Shown here in pieces: positions 46,129-55,252 of a DNA stretch of 64,000 bases. The notes beneath the pieces were generated by a model, which had not been told where the DNA came from, did no database searches, and was given only the letters and a program-made list of their open reading frames with translations. Numbering within the stretch: the stretch's first letter is position 1; each line of letters starts with the position of its first letter. The position numbers and the translations under genes were made by a program. Origin of the DNA: MKSF01 sp037190225 (lineage in GTDB: Bacteria; Bacteroidota; Bacteroidia; Chitinophagales; Chitinophagaceae); the NCBI GenBank assembly GCA_037190225.1, contig JBBCJL010000006.1, positions 310,001-374,000 of the forward strand. The letters are read 5' to 3'.

Positions 46129-46794
46129 ATGAACAAATCGGCACTTGTATTGGGCAGCACCGGCCTTGTGGGTTCTTTTGTTGTACAGGAGCTGATAGCA
46201 GATGGTGTGTATAAGCATATCATACTTATCAACAGGAAACCCTCCGGGATACGGCACGAAAAGGTACAGGAGATCATTACGGATTTCCGGGATTTTGATT
46301 TTATGAACGACCTGATACCCGTGCACAGCCTCTTTTCCTGCCTGGGCACTACCCGCAAAAAAACACCCGACCTGCAGCAGTACCGGTTCATAGAGATCAC
46401 CATACCCAAAACGGTTATACAACGCAGCATGATCAAGGGACAGCTGAATGCGGTGCATGTAGTATCTGCCATCGGGGCCAGAAAGGGAGCGTCCAATTTT
46501 TATACTGATCTAAAGGGGCAGCTGGAAGAAGAGATCGCATCGCTTGAGGTGCCCCGTACCTTTTTTTACAGGCCATCGCTGATACTGGGAGACAGGAAAA
46601 ACGACAAAAGAACAGGGGAGCGCATTGCCACTGCAATTATGCCTATATTTGATAAATTTTGCAGGGGCAAATGGTCCAGGTATCACAGCATCCCGGCTCA
46701 GACCATCGCCGCTTCCATGCTGTACAATGATGTGAATGTCTTTGTGAACGGCGTCAATATCCTGGAATACGATGATATGCAATTAGGCATTTAA
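46129..46794 (+). CDS. NAD(P)-binding oxidoreductase, HTATIP2-like
   Basis: The 221 residues show an atypical short-chain dehydrogenase with L-V-L-G-S-T-G-L-V-G-S near the N-terminus (NAD(P)-binding loop), S-C-L-G-T-T, V-S-A-I-G-A (catalytic-serine region) and F-Y-R-P-S-L-I-L-G. It resembles the TIP30/HTATIP2-type proteins whose substrate is unknown. The Y-x3-K dyad of classical members is not evident, which is usual for this group. It is four bases ahead of the DUF4350 gene, so they are probably co-transcribed. Confidence 0.82.
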   Translation: MNKSALVLGSTGLVGSFVVQELIADGVYKHIILINRKPSGIRHEKVQEIITDFRDFDFMNDLIPVHSLFSCLGTTRKKTPDLQQYRFIEITIPKTVIQRSMIKGQLNAVHVVSAIGARKGASNFYTDLKGQLEEEIASLEVPRTFFYRPSLILGDRKNDKRTGERIATAIMPIFDKFCRGKWSRYHSIPAQTIAASMLYNDVNVFVNGVNILEYDDMQLGI

Positions 46795-46797
46795 TTT

Positions 46798-47961
46798 ATG
46801 AAGAGAATAACGGCTAAGATCATATGGGTGCTTGCAGGACTGCTTTGCCTGGCTTCCTGCGGGAGCGGGGGCAATGCTGCGGTCAACTGGAACATCACGA
46901 TGGATCAGAACGGCAAGGAGCCCTTCGGCACTTACCTGTTCAGCAAAGCCCTGTACCATTATTTTCCACAGACGCCTGTTCACCTGTTGAAGTCCAACTT
47001 TAACTTTACACAACATCAATATACAGCAGATGCCAATGAATTAATGATCCTGGTCGGGCAGACAGCCTTTTTCTCGGCAGAAGAATTCTACCACCTGATG
47101 GACTATGTGCGCAGCGGCAACCACCTTATCCTGTCAGCCGGCGCATTCGATACGCTCCTGCAGCATACGCTCTTTTTTACGCTTACCGATAAAAGCCTGC
47201 AGGGTGACGGGGAGCTGAAGATCCTGCACAAGGAAAAAGTTTCCCAATATGAAGCAGCAGCGCTGCCGGCACAGGCCATGCAGCCGGAAACGGCATATGA
47301 CAGCGGGGTAAAAGGATATTATAATAACTACCCCGATCTTATCCTTTACCGCTGGGGAGACGGCACTATCATGATCCATACCAACCCGCTCGAATTTACC
47401 AATATCAGTATGCTCGGGGCCAATAAGAAGTATATTGAAGAACTGCTGGGATTCCGGAACGGTCGCCGGTACACCAAAATCATCTTCAGCTCCTTTATGC
47501 ATCATGATAACAGGGTAACGGATTTTGACCTGCTGCTGCAATACCCTTCTTTCAGGTGGGCATTTTACCTGCTGCTGGTCTTACTGGCTGCATTTATACT
47601 TTTTGAATTCAAGCGCCGTCAGAAAATGGTACCTGAAATAGCGGTCAATAACAACAATACCCAAGCCTTTATCGAAACGATAGGGCATTTATACTTCAAT
47701 GAAGGCAATCTCAATAACCTGGCGGAAAAGAAGATCCTGTATTTCCTGGATTTTGTAAGAAGCAGGTACTATATAGACACCCGGCACACCGATGAGCACT
47801 TTGCCGAAAGCCTGCATATTAAATCGCAGGTCCCCCTGGACAAGATCAATATCCTGATATCCCTGATGCGTAAGGTACAAGACAGGATACCATTGGATAG
47901 CCAGGATATTTTCACACTGGATAGTATCACAAAATTATTTAACCATGGACATCACAAATGA
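46798..47961 (+). CDS. DUF4350-type membrane lipoprotein
   Basis: The 387-residue protein has a lipoprotein-like signal (L-L-C-L-A-S-C, cysteine near 20), an extracytoplasmic domain (about 25-245) that fits DUF4350, one membrane helix near 252-270 (Y-L-L-L-V-L-L-A-A-F-I-L-F) and a cytoplasmic helical tail. DUF4350 proteins commonly neighbour MoxR ATPases and DUF58 proteins. It overlaps the moxR start by 17 bases. The function is unknown; a role in stress-related chaperone or metal-centre assembly is inferred from other MoxR loci. Confidence 0.85.
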   Translation: MKRITAKIIWVLAGLLCLASCGSGGNAAVNWNITMDQNGKEPFGTYLFSKALYHYFPQTPVHLLKSNFNFTQHQYTADANELMILVGQTAFFSAEEFYHLMDYVRSGNHLILSAGAFDTLLQHTLFFTLTDKSLQGDGELKILHKEKVSQYEAAALPAQAMQPETAYDSGVKGYYNNYPDLILYRWGDGTIMIHTNPLEFTNISMLGANKKYIEELLGFRNGRRYTKIIFSSFMHHDNRVTDFDLLLQYPSFRWAFYLLLVLLAAFILFEFKRRQKMVPEIAVNNNNTQAFIETIGHLYFNEGNLNNLAEKKILYFLDFVRSRYYIDTRHTDEHFAESLHIKSQVPLDKINILISLMRKVQDRIPLDSQDIFTLDSITKLFNHGHHK

Positions 47962-48964
47962 GCATTCAGCACCGGATATGCCCACACCGGACAGCAGTGA
48001 GGAGCTCCGGGCAAGAACAGATATACAAACCATCGGCAACGCGGTAGCACAGCTGCAGGTAGCCATGGGCAAGATAATAGTCGGTAAAACGGATATCATT
48101 GACCTTATACTGGTAGCCATACTCGCGGACGGCCATATCCTGCTGGAAGGTATGCCGGGAGTAGCCAAGACCCTGATGGCGAAAACCGCAGCAGGACTCC
48201 TGGATGTCGCCTATAACCGTATCCAGTTCACCCCGGATCTCATGCCTTCCGATGTGCTCGGCACCAATGTTTTCAATCCCGCGACAGCCTCTTTTGCCTT
48301 TAATAAAGGGCCTGTATTCAGCAATATCGTGCTGATAGACGAGATCAACAGGGCGCCAGCCAAGACCCAGGCGGCCCTCTTCGAGGTCATGGAAGAGCGG
48401 CAGGTGTCCATGGATAGTGCCGTGTACCGGTTGGATACCCCTTTCCTGATCATAGGAACCCAAAACCCGGTAGAGCATGAAGGTACTTACCGCCTGCCCG
48501 AAGCGCAGCTGGACCGTTTCCTGTTCAAAATCTCCATAGGGTATCCTACGGCGGAAGAAGAGCTGGATATCCTCAGGCTACACCATAACGGCAAAGGCAC
48601 TATGGCAAGGCTGTTTAAAGCTATCCTGACCAAAGAGACCTTGCTGGAGCTGCGTTCCCTGGTACATACCATCCATATCAGCGATGAGATCCTGGAATAT
48701 ATTTCCAGGATAGTGGTGGCTACAAGGAACCACAAGGATATCTTCCTGGGCGCCTCGCCACGTGCCAGCATCGCGCTGATGAAAACCGCCAAAGCCTACG
48801 CCATACTGCAAGGCAGGGACTTTGTCATACCCGAGGACATTATGTACCTGGCACTTCCTGTGCTCAGGCACCGCATCATCCTGATGCCGGAAAAGGAAAT
48901 GGAAGGATTTATGAACGATGATATCATTGCAGAGCTGCTTAAATCCGTACCGGTGCCAAGATGA
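47945..48964 (+). CDS. MoxR-family AAA+ ATPase
   Basis: The 339-residue ATPase has Walker A G-M-P-G-V-A-K-T-L, Walker B V-L-I-D-E-I-N-R-A-P-A-K-T-Q and the downstream G-T-Q-N-P-V-E-H-E-G-T-Y-R-L-P-E-A-Q-L-D-R-F sensor region. MoxR ATPases act as chaperones, often for maturation of VWA or metal-dependent partners. In many Bacteroidetes the next gene is a DUF58 protein; here the next gene is an SRPBCC domain protein instead. The start overlaps the DUF4350 gene. Confidence 0.93.
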   Translation: MDITNEHSAPDMPTPDSSEELRARTDIQTIGNAVAQLQVAMGKIIVGKTDIIDLILVAILADGHILLEGMPGVAKTLMAKTAAGLLDVAYNRIQFTPDLMPSDVLGTNVFNPATASFAFNKGPVFSNIVLIDEINRAPAKTQAALFEVMEERQVSMDSAVYRLDTPFLIIGTQNPVEHEGTYRLPEAQLDRFLFKISIGYPTAEEELDILRLHHNGKGTMARLFKAILTKETLLELRSLVHTIHISDEILEYISRIVVATRNHKDIFLGASPRASIALMKTAKAYAILQGRDFVIPEDIMYLALPVLRHRIILMPEKEMEGFMNDDIIAELLKSVPVPR

Positions 48965-49013
48965 TCCTCTTTATGAACCAGACTTTTATCACTAAACATA
49001 AGCAATACAACCT

Positions 49014-49412
49014 ATGACAACATTTGAAAGCTCCGTTATCATTCACAGACCGGCAACGGAAATATATACCTTCTTAAAGGACCTGAGCAACCATGAGCAG
49101 CTGATGCCCGATAATATACAGGACTGGAAAGCCACGCCTGACGAGGCTTCTTTTACCATCAAGAATATGGCCAGCCTGAACCTGGAAGTCAGCAACAGGG
49201 TAGAGAACAGGGAAGTAAGCGCGGTACCCAAAGGGAAAGCGCCTATAGACATTACCTTAAAGTGGACACTGGATCCGCAGGCAGATAACGAGACCAAAGC
49301 GACCTTTACCATACAGGCAGAGCTGAATATGATGCTGAAAATGATCGCTTCCGGACCATTGCAAAAGCTGGTGGATCACCAGGTTCAGCGACTGGGACAA
49401 CTGCTGCAGTAA
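49014..49412 (+). CDS. SRPBCC/START-like small protein
   Basis: The 132 residues look like a SRPBCC (polyketide cyclase/START) domain: an N-terminal beta strand followed by R-P-A-T-E-I-Y-T-F-L-K-D-L-S-N-H, alternating strands, and a long C-terminal helix ending Q-R-L-G-Q-L-L-Q. Such domains bind hydrophobic ligands. It has no signal peptide. It lies 49 bases behind moxR and 86 bases ahead of tRNA-Leu. The ligand is unknown. Confidence 0.85.
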   Translation: MTTFESSVIIHRPATEIYTFLKDLSNHEQLMPDNIQDWKATPDEASFTIKNMASLNLEVSNRVENREVSAVPKGKAPIDITLKWTLDPQADNETKATFTIQAELNMMLKMIASGPLQKLVDHQVQRLGQLLQ

Positions 49413-49445
49413 CGGTGTTGTCTGCAGAAAAAAGAACATAAAATA

Positions 49446-49477
49446 TTTGTTTGTATAAACTCCTTATTCTACATTTG
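49446..49477 (+). promoter_or_regulatory. Promoter of tRNA-Leu
   Basis: TTTG (49446-49449) and TACATTTG (49470-49477) with 20 bases between them fit the Bacteroidetes -33/-7 pattern; transcription would begin near 49484, 15 bases before the mature tRNA. Confidence 0.75.
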
Positions 49478-49498
49478 CACCACACAAGCAGAGCGCTT

Positions 49499-49582
49499 GC
49501 CCAGATGGCGAAATTGGTAGACGCGCTAGACTCAAAATCTGGTTCTCGCAAGGGAGTGCAGGTTCGATTCCTGTTCTGGGCA
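49499..49582 (+). tRNA. tRNA-Leu (anticodon CAA)
   Basis: GCCCAGA at the start pairs with TCTGGGC near the end (7 bp acceptor stem). The anticodon loop CTCAAAA between CTAGA and TCTGG gives anticodon CAA, so it reads UUG. The long variable arm (about 49541-49557) is the class II form of tRNA-Leu. The T-loop is GTTCGATTC. The 3' CCA does not appear to be encoded. Confidence 0.95.
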
Positions 49583-49589
49583 CCTTTGT

Positions 49590-49630
49590 TTAGACGATTT
49601 GCTTCAATAATAGCAAATCGTCTAATTTTA
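49590..49630 (+). terminator. Terminator after tRNA-Leu
   Basis: TTAGACGATTTGCT (49590-49603) and AGCAAATCGTCTAA (49612-49625) pair perfectly around 8 bases, followed by a T-rich run. Confidence 0.85.
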
Positions 49631-49634
49631 TATT

Positions 49635-50663
49635 TTACTTTACAAAAAGACGTTTTAATCTTTTCAACACTTCACCTAAGTTAATAGTTACACCTCCTTT
49701 TTCTATTTTTCCAACACTTAAAACTCCAGGAATAATATCTTCTGTTTCCCTTTGACCATCTTTTTCAATGATTTGACGAAACTGGAAATTAGAAAGTTGA
49801 AGTATCTCTATGGCTGCATCCTTCGCTTGCAAAGCACTCTCTTTCATTTGTATGATAGATTGAGCCATTATTAACTGGCTTTGAAGATGTGAGACATTTG
49901 CTTGCAACTGAAGAATTACAGGGTCATATTCGGTCGTTTTTGGGAAATCTGTGGTTTGGCTTTCTGCGAACTTAAGATAACAAATAAGAGCATCTGCAAT
50001 GGCTCGCAAAGAAGTATTCTTATCTTTGGGAAAAACCTTAAAAATGGTTCTATTTTGGTTGTCAGATTCTAACTCAATTTCATTCTCGACTCCCATATCT
50101 TCAAGAAACTGACTAAAGTAAACTAAATATTGACGACAGGCAGCCTTGATTTTTGGGGGAAAATTAAAGAAACTTGTCAGCCCATCTCTTTGGCCGATCT
50201 TAAGAACATCATTTTCAGCATTTTTAAGTATGAATTTTATTGATTCAATGAAACCATACAGTTCATTCTTTAATATTCTACCGGTGTCAACTTTTTCAAT
50301 CTCAAAGGAAAAATCAATTGCATTAAATACTACAGGGTGAAAGTTTTCAGTACTTTGGATAGCAGCAACAATTTTTTCTACTGAAAACAAACGAAAATCA
50401 TCGTAATTACATAATGTAAATTTAATTTTTGACTTGAGGCAATTTATGTTAATTCTAAATGTTTCTAGCTCAAAGCTAATTTCGCTCAAGTAAATTTTAA
50501 GTTCATCAAGACTGTATTGTAAAATATTGGCAATAGTCGGTTTATTCAATATTTCAACGCAAGAATTTGTGATATTACATATGCCTGAAATTCCATTGAT
50601 ATAAATAATGTGTACCTCGTGGTCGGTATTAACATAAAAATCATCGAATTCTATTTCTAGCAT
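49635..50663 (-). CDS. AT-rich ORFan next to tRNA-Leu
   Basis: The 342-residue protein has no recognised family. The first 170 residues are beta-rich with Tyr, Ile and Asn; residues 252-300 form a likely coiled coil (repeated L-Q-x-x-x-x-L and Q-x-x-I-x-x); the C-terminal 45 residues are basic. Base composition and codons (ATT, TTA, AAA) differ clearly from the surrounding genes. Its position directly behind a tRNA terminator and the composition suggest horizontal acquisition. No integrase, no second copy of the tRNA 3' end and no neighbour of the same origin was found. Confidence 0.7.
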   Translation of the reverse strand: MLEIEFDDFYVNTDHEVHIIYINGISGICNITNSCVEILNKPTIANILQYSLDELKIYLSEISFELETFRININCLKSKIKFTLCNYDDFRLFSVEKIVAAIQSTENFHPVVFNAIDFSFEIEKVDTGRILKNELYGFIESIKFILKNAENDVLKIGQRDGLTSFFNFPPKIKAACRQYLVYFSQFLEDMGVENEIELESDNQNRTIFKVFPKDKNTSLRAIADALICYLKFAESQTTDFPKTTEYDPVILQLQANVSHLQSQLIMAQSIIQMKESALQAKDAAIEILQLSNFQFRQIIEKDGQRETEDIIPGVLSVGKIEKGGVTINLGEVLKRLKRLFVK

Positions 50664-50973
50664 AAGTTACATAAATTTAATTACTAATGTAAATGTAAAA
50701 TAGTAAAATTTAGGGATTTATTTTATTACCATTAATTTTATCCTTTTTATTTAACATAATGTAAATTATAGTTCATTTTATCTGCAAAACCCCAAATAAC
50801 CACAAAATAGTCAAATTTAAATACTATAAAATCCTCAGAACCCTCAGGTTCTTCCAACGGAAACTGACTGCTTTAAAAAGAAAAACTACGGAATTGTGAA
50901 CATAATGCGGAACGGCGGACTTATTATTGATTGGAACGATTCCTACACAAACACCTTTAAAATAAATCTAACT
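50664..50973. other. AT-rich intergenic gap
   Basis: No gene is seen between the ORFan and the sugar dehydrogenase. The composition stays AT-rich until about 50850, suggesting that the foreign segment extends to there. No direct repeat of the tRNA end was recognised. Confidence 0.5.
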
Positions 50974-52206
50974 ATGAAACTGATCTTTCCAATAGCATTG
51001 GCATCGCTGGCAGGCACCTCCTGCAATAATGCCGGTTCAACGTCAACAACCACTACAGACACGGACTCTGTGAATACCTCCGTGACCACAGAAAAGCCCA
51101 ACACCAATTATAAGCCTGCTTTTGAAGGGCAGACAAGGATAGCCGCGGTGAAGACCAACACGGCCTATGAAGGTAAAATCATCACCCAATCGCTCCAATC
51201 ACCCTGGGGCATAGCCGTGCTCCCGGATGGCAGGCTGTTGATCTCGGAGAAAAAAGGTACTATGCGCATCGTGGACCCTGCAAACGGTACTGTATCCGAT
51301 CCGATCAAGGGCGCAGGCGAAGTGGATGACCGCGGCCAGGGCGGTTTGCTGGGACTGGCATTGGATCCGGATTTCGCTTCCAATAGGATGATCTATTGGG
51401 CCTTTTCAGAGAAGGTAGATAAAGGCAACCATACCGCGGTGGCAAAGGGCAAACTGGCCGATGATGAAAAGTCTATACAAAACATGCAGGTCATTTACCG
51501 CGCGCTGCCCAGCTATGACGGCGACAAGCATTACGGCGGACGTATCATCTTCGATAAGGAAGGTAACCTGTTCGTCAGCACCGGTGAGCGTTCCGATATA
51601 GAGACCCGCCCGCAGGCACAGGACCTGAAGTCCGCACTCGGTAAGATCCTGCGGATCACCAAAGACGGTAAACCCGCGCCGGGCAATCCGTTTGCAGGTA
51701 AACCGGAGGCATTACCGGAGATCTACAGCTACGGACACCGCAATACCCAGGGCTTAGCTTTTCATCCGGAAACCGGCGCCTTATGGAACAATGAATTCGG
51801 TCCGCTGGGCGGCGATGAACTGAACCTGATCAAAGCCGGTGCCAACTATGGCTGGCCCACGATCACCTACGGGCTGGAATACAGCGGAGCGGCTATTGGT
51901 AACCCCGCAATCCAGCAAAAGGAAGGTATGGAGCAGCCGGTGTACTACTGGGATCCCGTATTATCTCCCAGTGGTATGGCATTTTATACCGGAACGAATA
52001 TACCCGAATGGAAAAACAACCTGTTCCTGGCGGGACTGAACAGCTACCACATTGCTCGCCTGGTGATCAAAGACAATAAAGTAGTGGGCGAAGAACGCAT
52101 CCTCGACAAAGAAAAGCAGCGCTTCCGGGATATCGCACAGGGCAAAGACGGCGCTTTGTACGCCATTACAGATGGCGGCCGCTTATATAAAATTGACAAA
52201 AAATAA
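50974..52206 (+). CDS. PQQ-type soluble aldose sugar dehydrogenase lipoprotein
   Basis: The 410-residue protein begins M-K-L-I-F-P-I-A-L-A-S-L-A-G-T-S-C (lipobox, cysteine near 17), then a Thr/Ser-rich linker and a six-bladed propeller. P-W-G-I-A-V-L-P-D-G-R, G-Q-G-G-L-L-G-L-A-L-D-P, the catalytic-site S-Y-G-H-R-N-T-Q-G-L and N-E-F-G-P-L-G-G-D-E match aldose sugar dehydrogenase/YliI. The ATG at 50974 is chosen since the reading up to 50896 lacks a signal peptide. It is probably outer-membrane or periplasm-anchored. The substrate sugar is unknown. Confidence 0.9.
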   Translation: MKLIFPIALASLAGTSCNNAGSTSTTTTDTDSVNTSVTTEKPNTNYKPAFEGQTRIAAVKTNTAYEGKIITQSLQSPWGIAVLPDGRLLISEKKGTMRIVDPANGTVSDPIKGAGEVDDRGQGGLLGLALDPDFASNRMIYWAFSEKVDKGNHTAVAKGKLADDEKSIQNMQVIYRALPSYDGDKHYGGRIIFDKEGNLFVSTGERSDIETRPQAQDLKSALGKILRITKDGKPAPGNPFAGKPEALPEIYSYGHRNTQGLAFHPETGALWNNEFGPLGGDELNLIKAGANYGWPTITYGLEYSGAAIGNPAIQQKEGMEQPVYYWDPVLSPSGMAFYTGTNIPEWKNNLFLAGLNSYHIARLVIKDNKVVGEERILDKEKQRFRDIAQGKDGALYAITDGGRLYKIDKK

Positions 52207-52288
52207 ATGGTTCCTCAATGAATAAGGACTGCCGGGCATCCCCCCTAACGGTCCTTTATGTATGAAATAGCGCATTCATCTCCTCCCT

Positions 52289-54379
52289 ATGCATCGTGTA
52301 TTTACTTTTTGGATGGTCCTCTACGGTCTGCTTGCAGCTCCTGCGCTGTATGGACAGGAAGCAGACAGTGCCGGGCGCAACCAGAGATCAGCATTAGCCC
52401 CCGTGAAGATCATAGCCTATTTCAGCCGGCAACCGGTCCTCGGACTGACCGCTGCCGCCCACACCCTGTCTTCCGCCACCCTGGAAGCACAGCAGACCAC
52501 CACCCTGCTGCCGGCCATCAATACGGTGGCGGGGATGCGGATGGAAGAACGTTCTCCCGGGAGCTACCGGCTGGCCATGCGCGGCAGCCTGATCCGTTCT
52601 CCCTTTGGTATCCGCAATGTGAAAGTCTACATGGATGAGTTCCCGCTTACCGATGCCGGCGGCAACACCTACCTGAATGTCATTGATCCGGCGGCTCTAG
52701 ACCAGGTACACATTTTAAAAGGTCCCGACGGTTCGTTGTACGGTGCCAATTCCGGCGGTGTGCTGCGCATGCAGCCGAAAGGATTTGATGTGAAAGAGAA
52801 CCAGGGCGCATTATTATTGAGCGGAGGGTCTTTTGGCTTGTTCCAGGAACAGCTTTCGGTGCAGCGCAAGGTAACGGATCAATATTCCTTTTCCGTTGAC
52901 CAGTCTTTTACTCGTGCCGACGGCTATCGGGAACATACGGCTTTAAATAAAAAGACATTGCAGACAGCGCATAAATGGAAATACGCGAACCGGAGCGAAT
53001 TGAGGTTCTTAGCTTTTTATACGGACCTGGATTACCGCACGCCGGGGGGATTGACCGAAGCCCAGATGAGCACAGACCCCCGGATGGCACGCCCTGCAAG
53101 TGGTACGATGCCGTCTGCAAGGGAACAGAATGCCGGCATCCGGAACCGGACATTCTTTGGCGGCGTGGTTCATGATACCCGCATCAATGACCGATTGTCG
53201 CATACCATCAGCTTTTTCGGGTCGCATACCGGTCTGGAAAATCCCTTTATCACCAATTACGAATTCAGGAAGGAAAACAACCTGGGGGTACGCACCTACT
53301 TTTCCTATAAAAATGAAACCAATGACCGCCTGCAATGGCAGATGCAGCTAGGCTTTGAAGGACAAAAAGGCTGGACACAGATCGATAATTATGATAACGA
53401 AAAGGGCCGGCCTGCTGCACCGCAGGCCATGGACCACCTGGATAATACCCAGGGCAGCTTGTTCTACCGGGCTATGGCGCGTTTGTATCAACGCTGGACC
53501 GTCGAAGCTTCGTTGGGGGTCAACTATGCCGGGATCAGCTATGCACAGACCTACCCGGTAGTGTCGGACCCGGAGGGCAACATTAACTTTGGTCCTATCT
53601 GGATGCCCCGGGTGGCTGCCTCCTACCTGCTTACGGAGGCGATAGCCGTCCGCGGATCCGTTTCCAAGGGCTATTCTCCTCCCACTATTGCTGAAGTGCG
53701 TGCTTCAGACAACAGCATCAACACCCGTTTGCAGGCAGAGACCGGCATCAACTATGAGCTCGGCATCAGGACCGAAATGCCCGACCGGCGCTTTATTGCA
53801 GATCTCGCCTTGTATCATTACGATATGAAGGATGCCATCGTCAGGCAGCTCCGGAGCAACGGTGCGGAATACTTTGTGAATGCCGGCATAGTCAGGCAGC
53901 AAGGTATTGAAGCATCGGTATGGGCCTATGTGCTGCCATTGCGGGAAAACAGGTGGTTGCGATCGCTGCAGCTGCAGTCAGCCATCTCCTATAATCATTA
54001 CCGCTTTGGCACTTACCGGGTAGATGATGAGGACTTCACCGGGAACAAGGTAACGGCAGTACCGGACTGGGTGTGGGTGAATGCGGTGTTCATCACCCTG
54101 CCCCGAAGCATAGGTTTGAATATCGCTTACAATTTTACCTCCGCTATGCCTTTGAATGATGCCAATACGGTGTTCGCCAAACCATTTCATTTGGTCCAGG
54201 TCAAAGGCACCTTTAACTGGAAGATCAATAGATCCTTCCAAATGCAGTTCTTTGCAGGAATAGATAATGTACTCAACGAAAAATATAGCCTGGGTAATGA
54301 TATCAATGCTTTTGGCAACCGGTTCTTTAATCCTGCGCCTCCTGTAAATTATTACGGGGGTATCCAACTTTATTTTTAA
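52289..54379 (+). CDS. TonB-dependent outer-membrane receptor
   Basis: The 696-residue protein has a signal peptide (cleavage near L-Y-G-Q), a plug domain (about 45-170, with V-K-V-Y-M-D-E-F-P-L and D-Q-V-H-I-L-K-G-P-D-G-S-L-Y-G-A-N) and a 22-strand type barrel ending in an aromatic residue (Q-L-Y-F). No carboxypeptidase-like repeat domain or SusD partner is present, so it belongs with siderophore/metal-type receptors rather than SusC. It follows the sugar dehydrogenase gene by 82 bases. The ligand is not deducible. Confidence 0.92.
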   Translation: MHRVFTFWMVLYGLLAAPALYGQEADSAGRNQRSALAPVKIIAYFSRQPVLGLTAAAHTLSSATLEAQQTTTLLPAINTVAGMRMEERSPGSYRLAMRGSLIRSPFGIRNVKVYMDEFPLTDAGGNTYLNVIDPAALDQVHILKGPDGSLYGANSGGVLRMQPKGFDVKENQGALLLSGGSFGLFQEQLSVQRKVTDQYSFSVDQSFTRADGYREHTALNKKTLQTAHKWKYANRSELRFLAFYTDLDYRTPGGLTEAQMSTDPRMARPASGTMPSAREQNAGIRNRTFFGGVVHDTRINDRLSHTISFFGSHTGLENPFITNYEFRKENNLGVRTYFSYKNETNDRLQWQMQLGFEGQKGWTQIDNYDNEKGRPAAPQAMDHLDNTQGSLFYRAMARLYQRWTVEASLGVNYAGISYAQTYPVVSDPEGNINFGPIWMPRVAASYLLTEAIAVRGSVSKGYSPPTIAEVRASDNSINTRLQAETGINYELGIRTEMPDRRFIADLALYHYDMKDAIVRQLRSNGAEYFVNAGIVRQQGIEASVWAYVLPLRENRWLRSLQLQSAISYNHYRFGTYRVDDEDFTGNKVTAVPDWVWVNAVFITLPRSIGLNIAYNFTSAMPLNDANTVFAKPFHLVQVKGTFNWKINRSFQMQFFAGIDNVLNEKYSLGNDINAFGNRFFNPAPPVNYYGGIQLYF

Positions 54380-54607
54380 AATGGTCACCCTGAGCTTGTC
54401 GAAGGGTCGGCATGGCACGTGATTAAAGATGATCAGTAGGCGTATTCCCTACCCTTCGGGCCGGCTTGTATTCCCGGTATTTTATGTATATTGATTTATG
54501 GATTGTTCCTGGGAAAACGGTTATTTTGCTGAACAGCCAGGAAATGATACCCGGATTCTTTCCCGGCATTTGTAGGGAAATCCCTTACATATGAAGATAA
54601 AAAATAC

Positions 54608-54615
54608 TATTTTTG
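54608..54615 (+). promoter_or_regulatory. -7 box of the decayed regulator gene
   Basis: TATTTTTG matches TAnnTTTG four bases before the old ATG. Confidence 0.45.
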
Positions 54616-54619
54616 AGCT

Positions 54620-54950
54620 ATGACATCTACCGCTAAAAATCTGAAAATACACCAGGGCCGCAATGTAAAACGCTTTCGTGAGATGCTGGGCATCAAGCAG
54701 GATACACCGATTGCAGCGGCAAGATCTTCGATGTATGAAGATTCCGGTAGAAGCGATTGAAAATTTTGACGAGGAACAGACGGTGAATGTGATTGTTAAT
54801 ACGTTTAATAAGTGATCATTTGAAAATGCTTTTGTCAGCAATTATACTTTCAACTTTAATCCTATAGATAAAATGATCAAGTTGTATGAACGAATGATAC
54901 AACAGTAACAGGAAATGATAGAGAAGTTGGAAAGGTTGATCAATAAATAG
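54620..54950 (+). pseudogene. Decayed XRE-family helix-turn-helix regulator
   Basis: The ATG at 54620 opens M-T-S-T-A-K-N-L-K-I-H-Q-G-R-N-V-K-R-F-R-E-M-L-G-I-K-Q-D, the N-terminus of a common Bacteroidetes XRE regulator. The middle, which would hold the recognition helix, is mostly lost (about 70-80 bases), and the reading frame shifts. From 54741 another frame gives I-P-V-E-A-I-E-N-F-D-E-E, then an in-frame stop, then F-N-P-I-D-K-M-I-K-L-Y-E-R-M and a second stop before the final K-L-E-R-L-I-N-K. A -7 box TATTTTTG remains at 54608-54615. Frame analysis rests on recalled homologues. Confidence 0.75.
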
Positions 54951-55252
54951 CATTAATGTTATTTGGGCGTGCCCCTGCCCTGCCGCCCCTGCACATCAGG
55001 CCAATGCTGCAGCAGGATCAGGGTCGGGCTACGCTTGCGCACTGGCTCCCTTTGGTCGCCGCCCGCCGTATCCCTCACACGGGAGAGTATGAAAGTGGAT
55101 GTTGGAGGGGGGGATAAGCAAAGAACACGAATAAAAAACGGGGAAAACCCCGGGTGGAAGTTTTGTATAATTTGTATTTTGCTCAGCCAATATTTAATAG
55201 AAAACAAAACATAATTATTAGATAATATTTTTAACTAAAAACTTATAATGTT
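54951..55252. other. GC-rich block and AT-rich leader before the island operon
   Basis: Bases 54968-55100 are GC-rich, unlike both sides, and carry no credible gene. Bases 55155-55252 are AT-rich and must hold the operon promoter; TATTTTG occurs near 55177, one base short of the consensus. The 11-mer TGCCCTGCCGC at 54976-54986 recurs at 60801-60811. Confidence 0.5.

Noticed and set aside
49563..50895. Direct repeat of the tRNA-Leu 3' end as an att site
   Set aside because: I looked for the T-loop and acceptor words on the far side of the ORFan and found none.
54382..54463. TCACCCTGAGCTTGTCGAAG and ACCCTTCG as a new repeat
   Set aside because: A widespread short repeat type and a simple GAAGGGT/ACCCTTC hairpin after the receptor gene; only one copy is clear in this window.
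54963..55214. Open frame in the GC-rich block left of the island
   Set aside because: Both strands show open frames there because of base composition; no motif or start signal.
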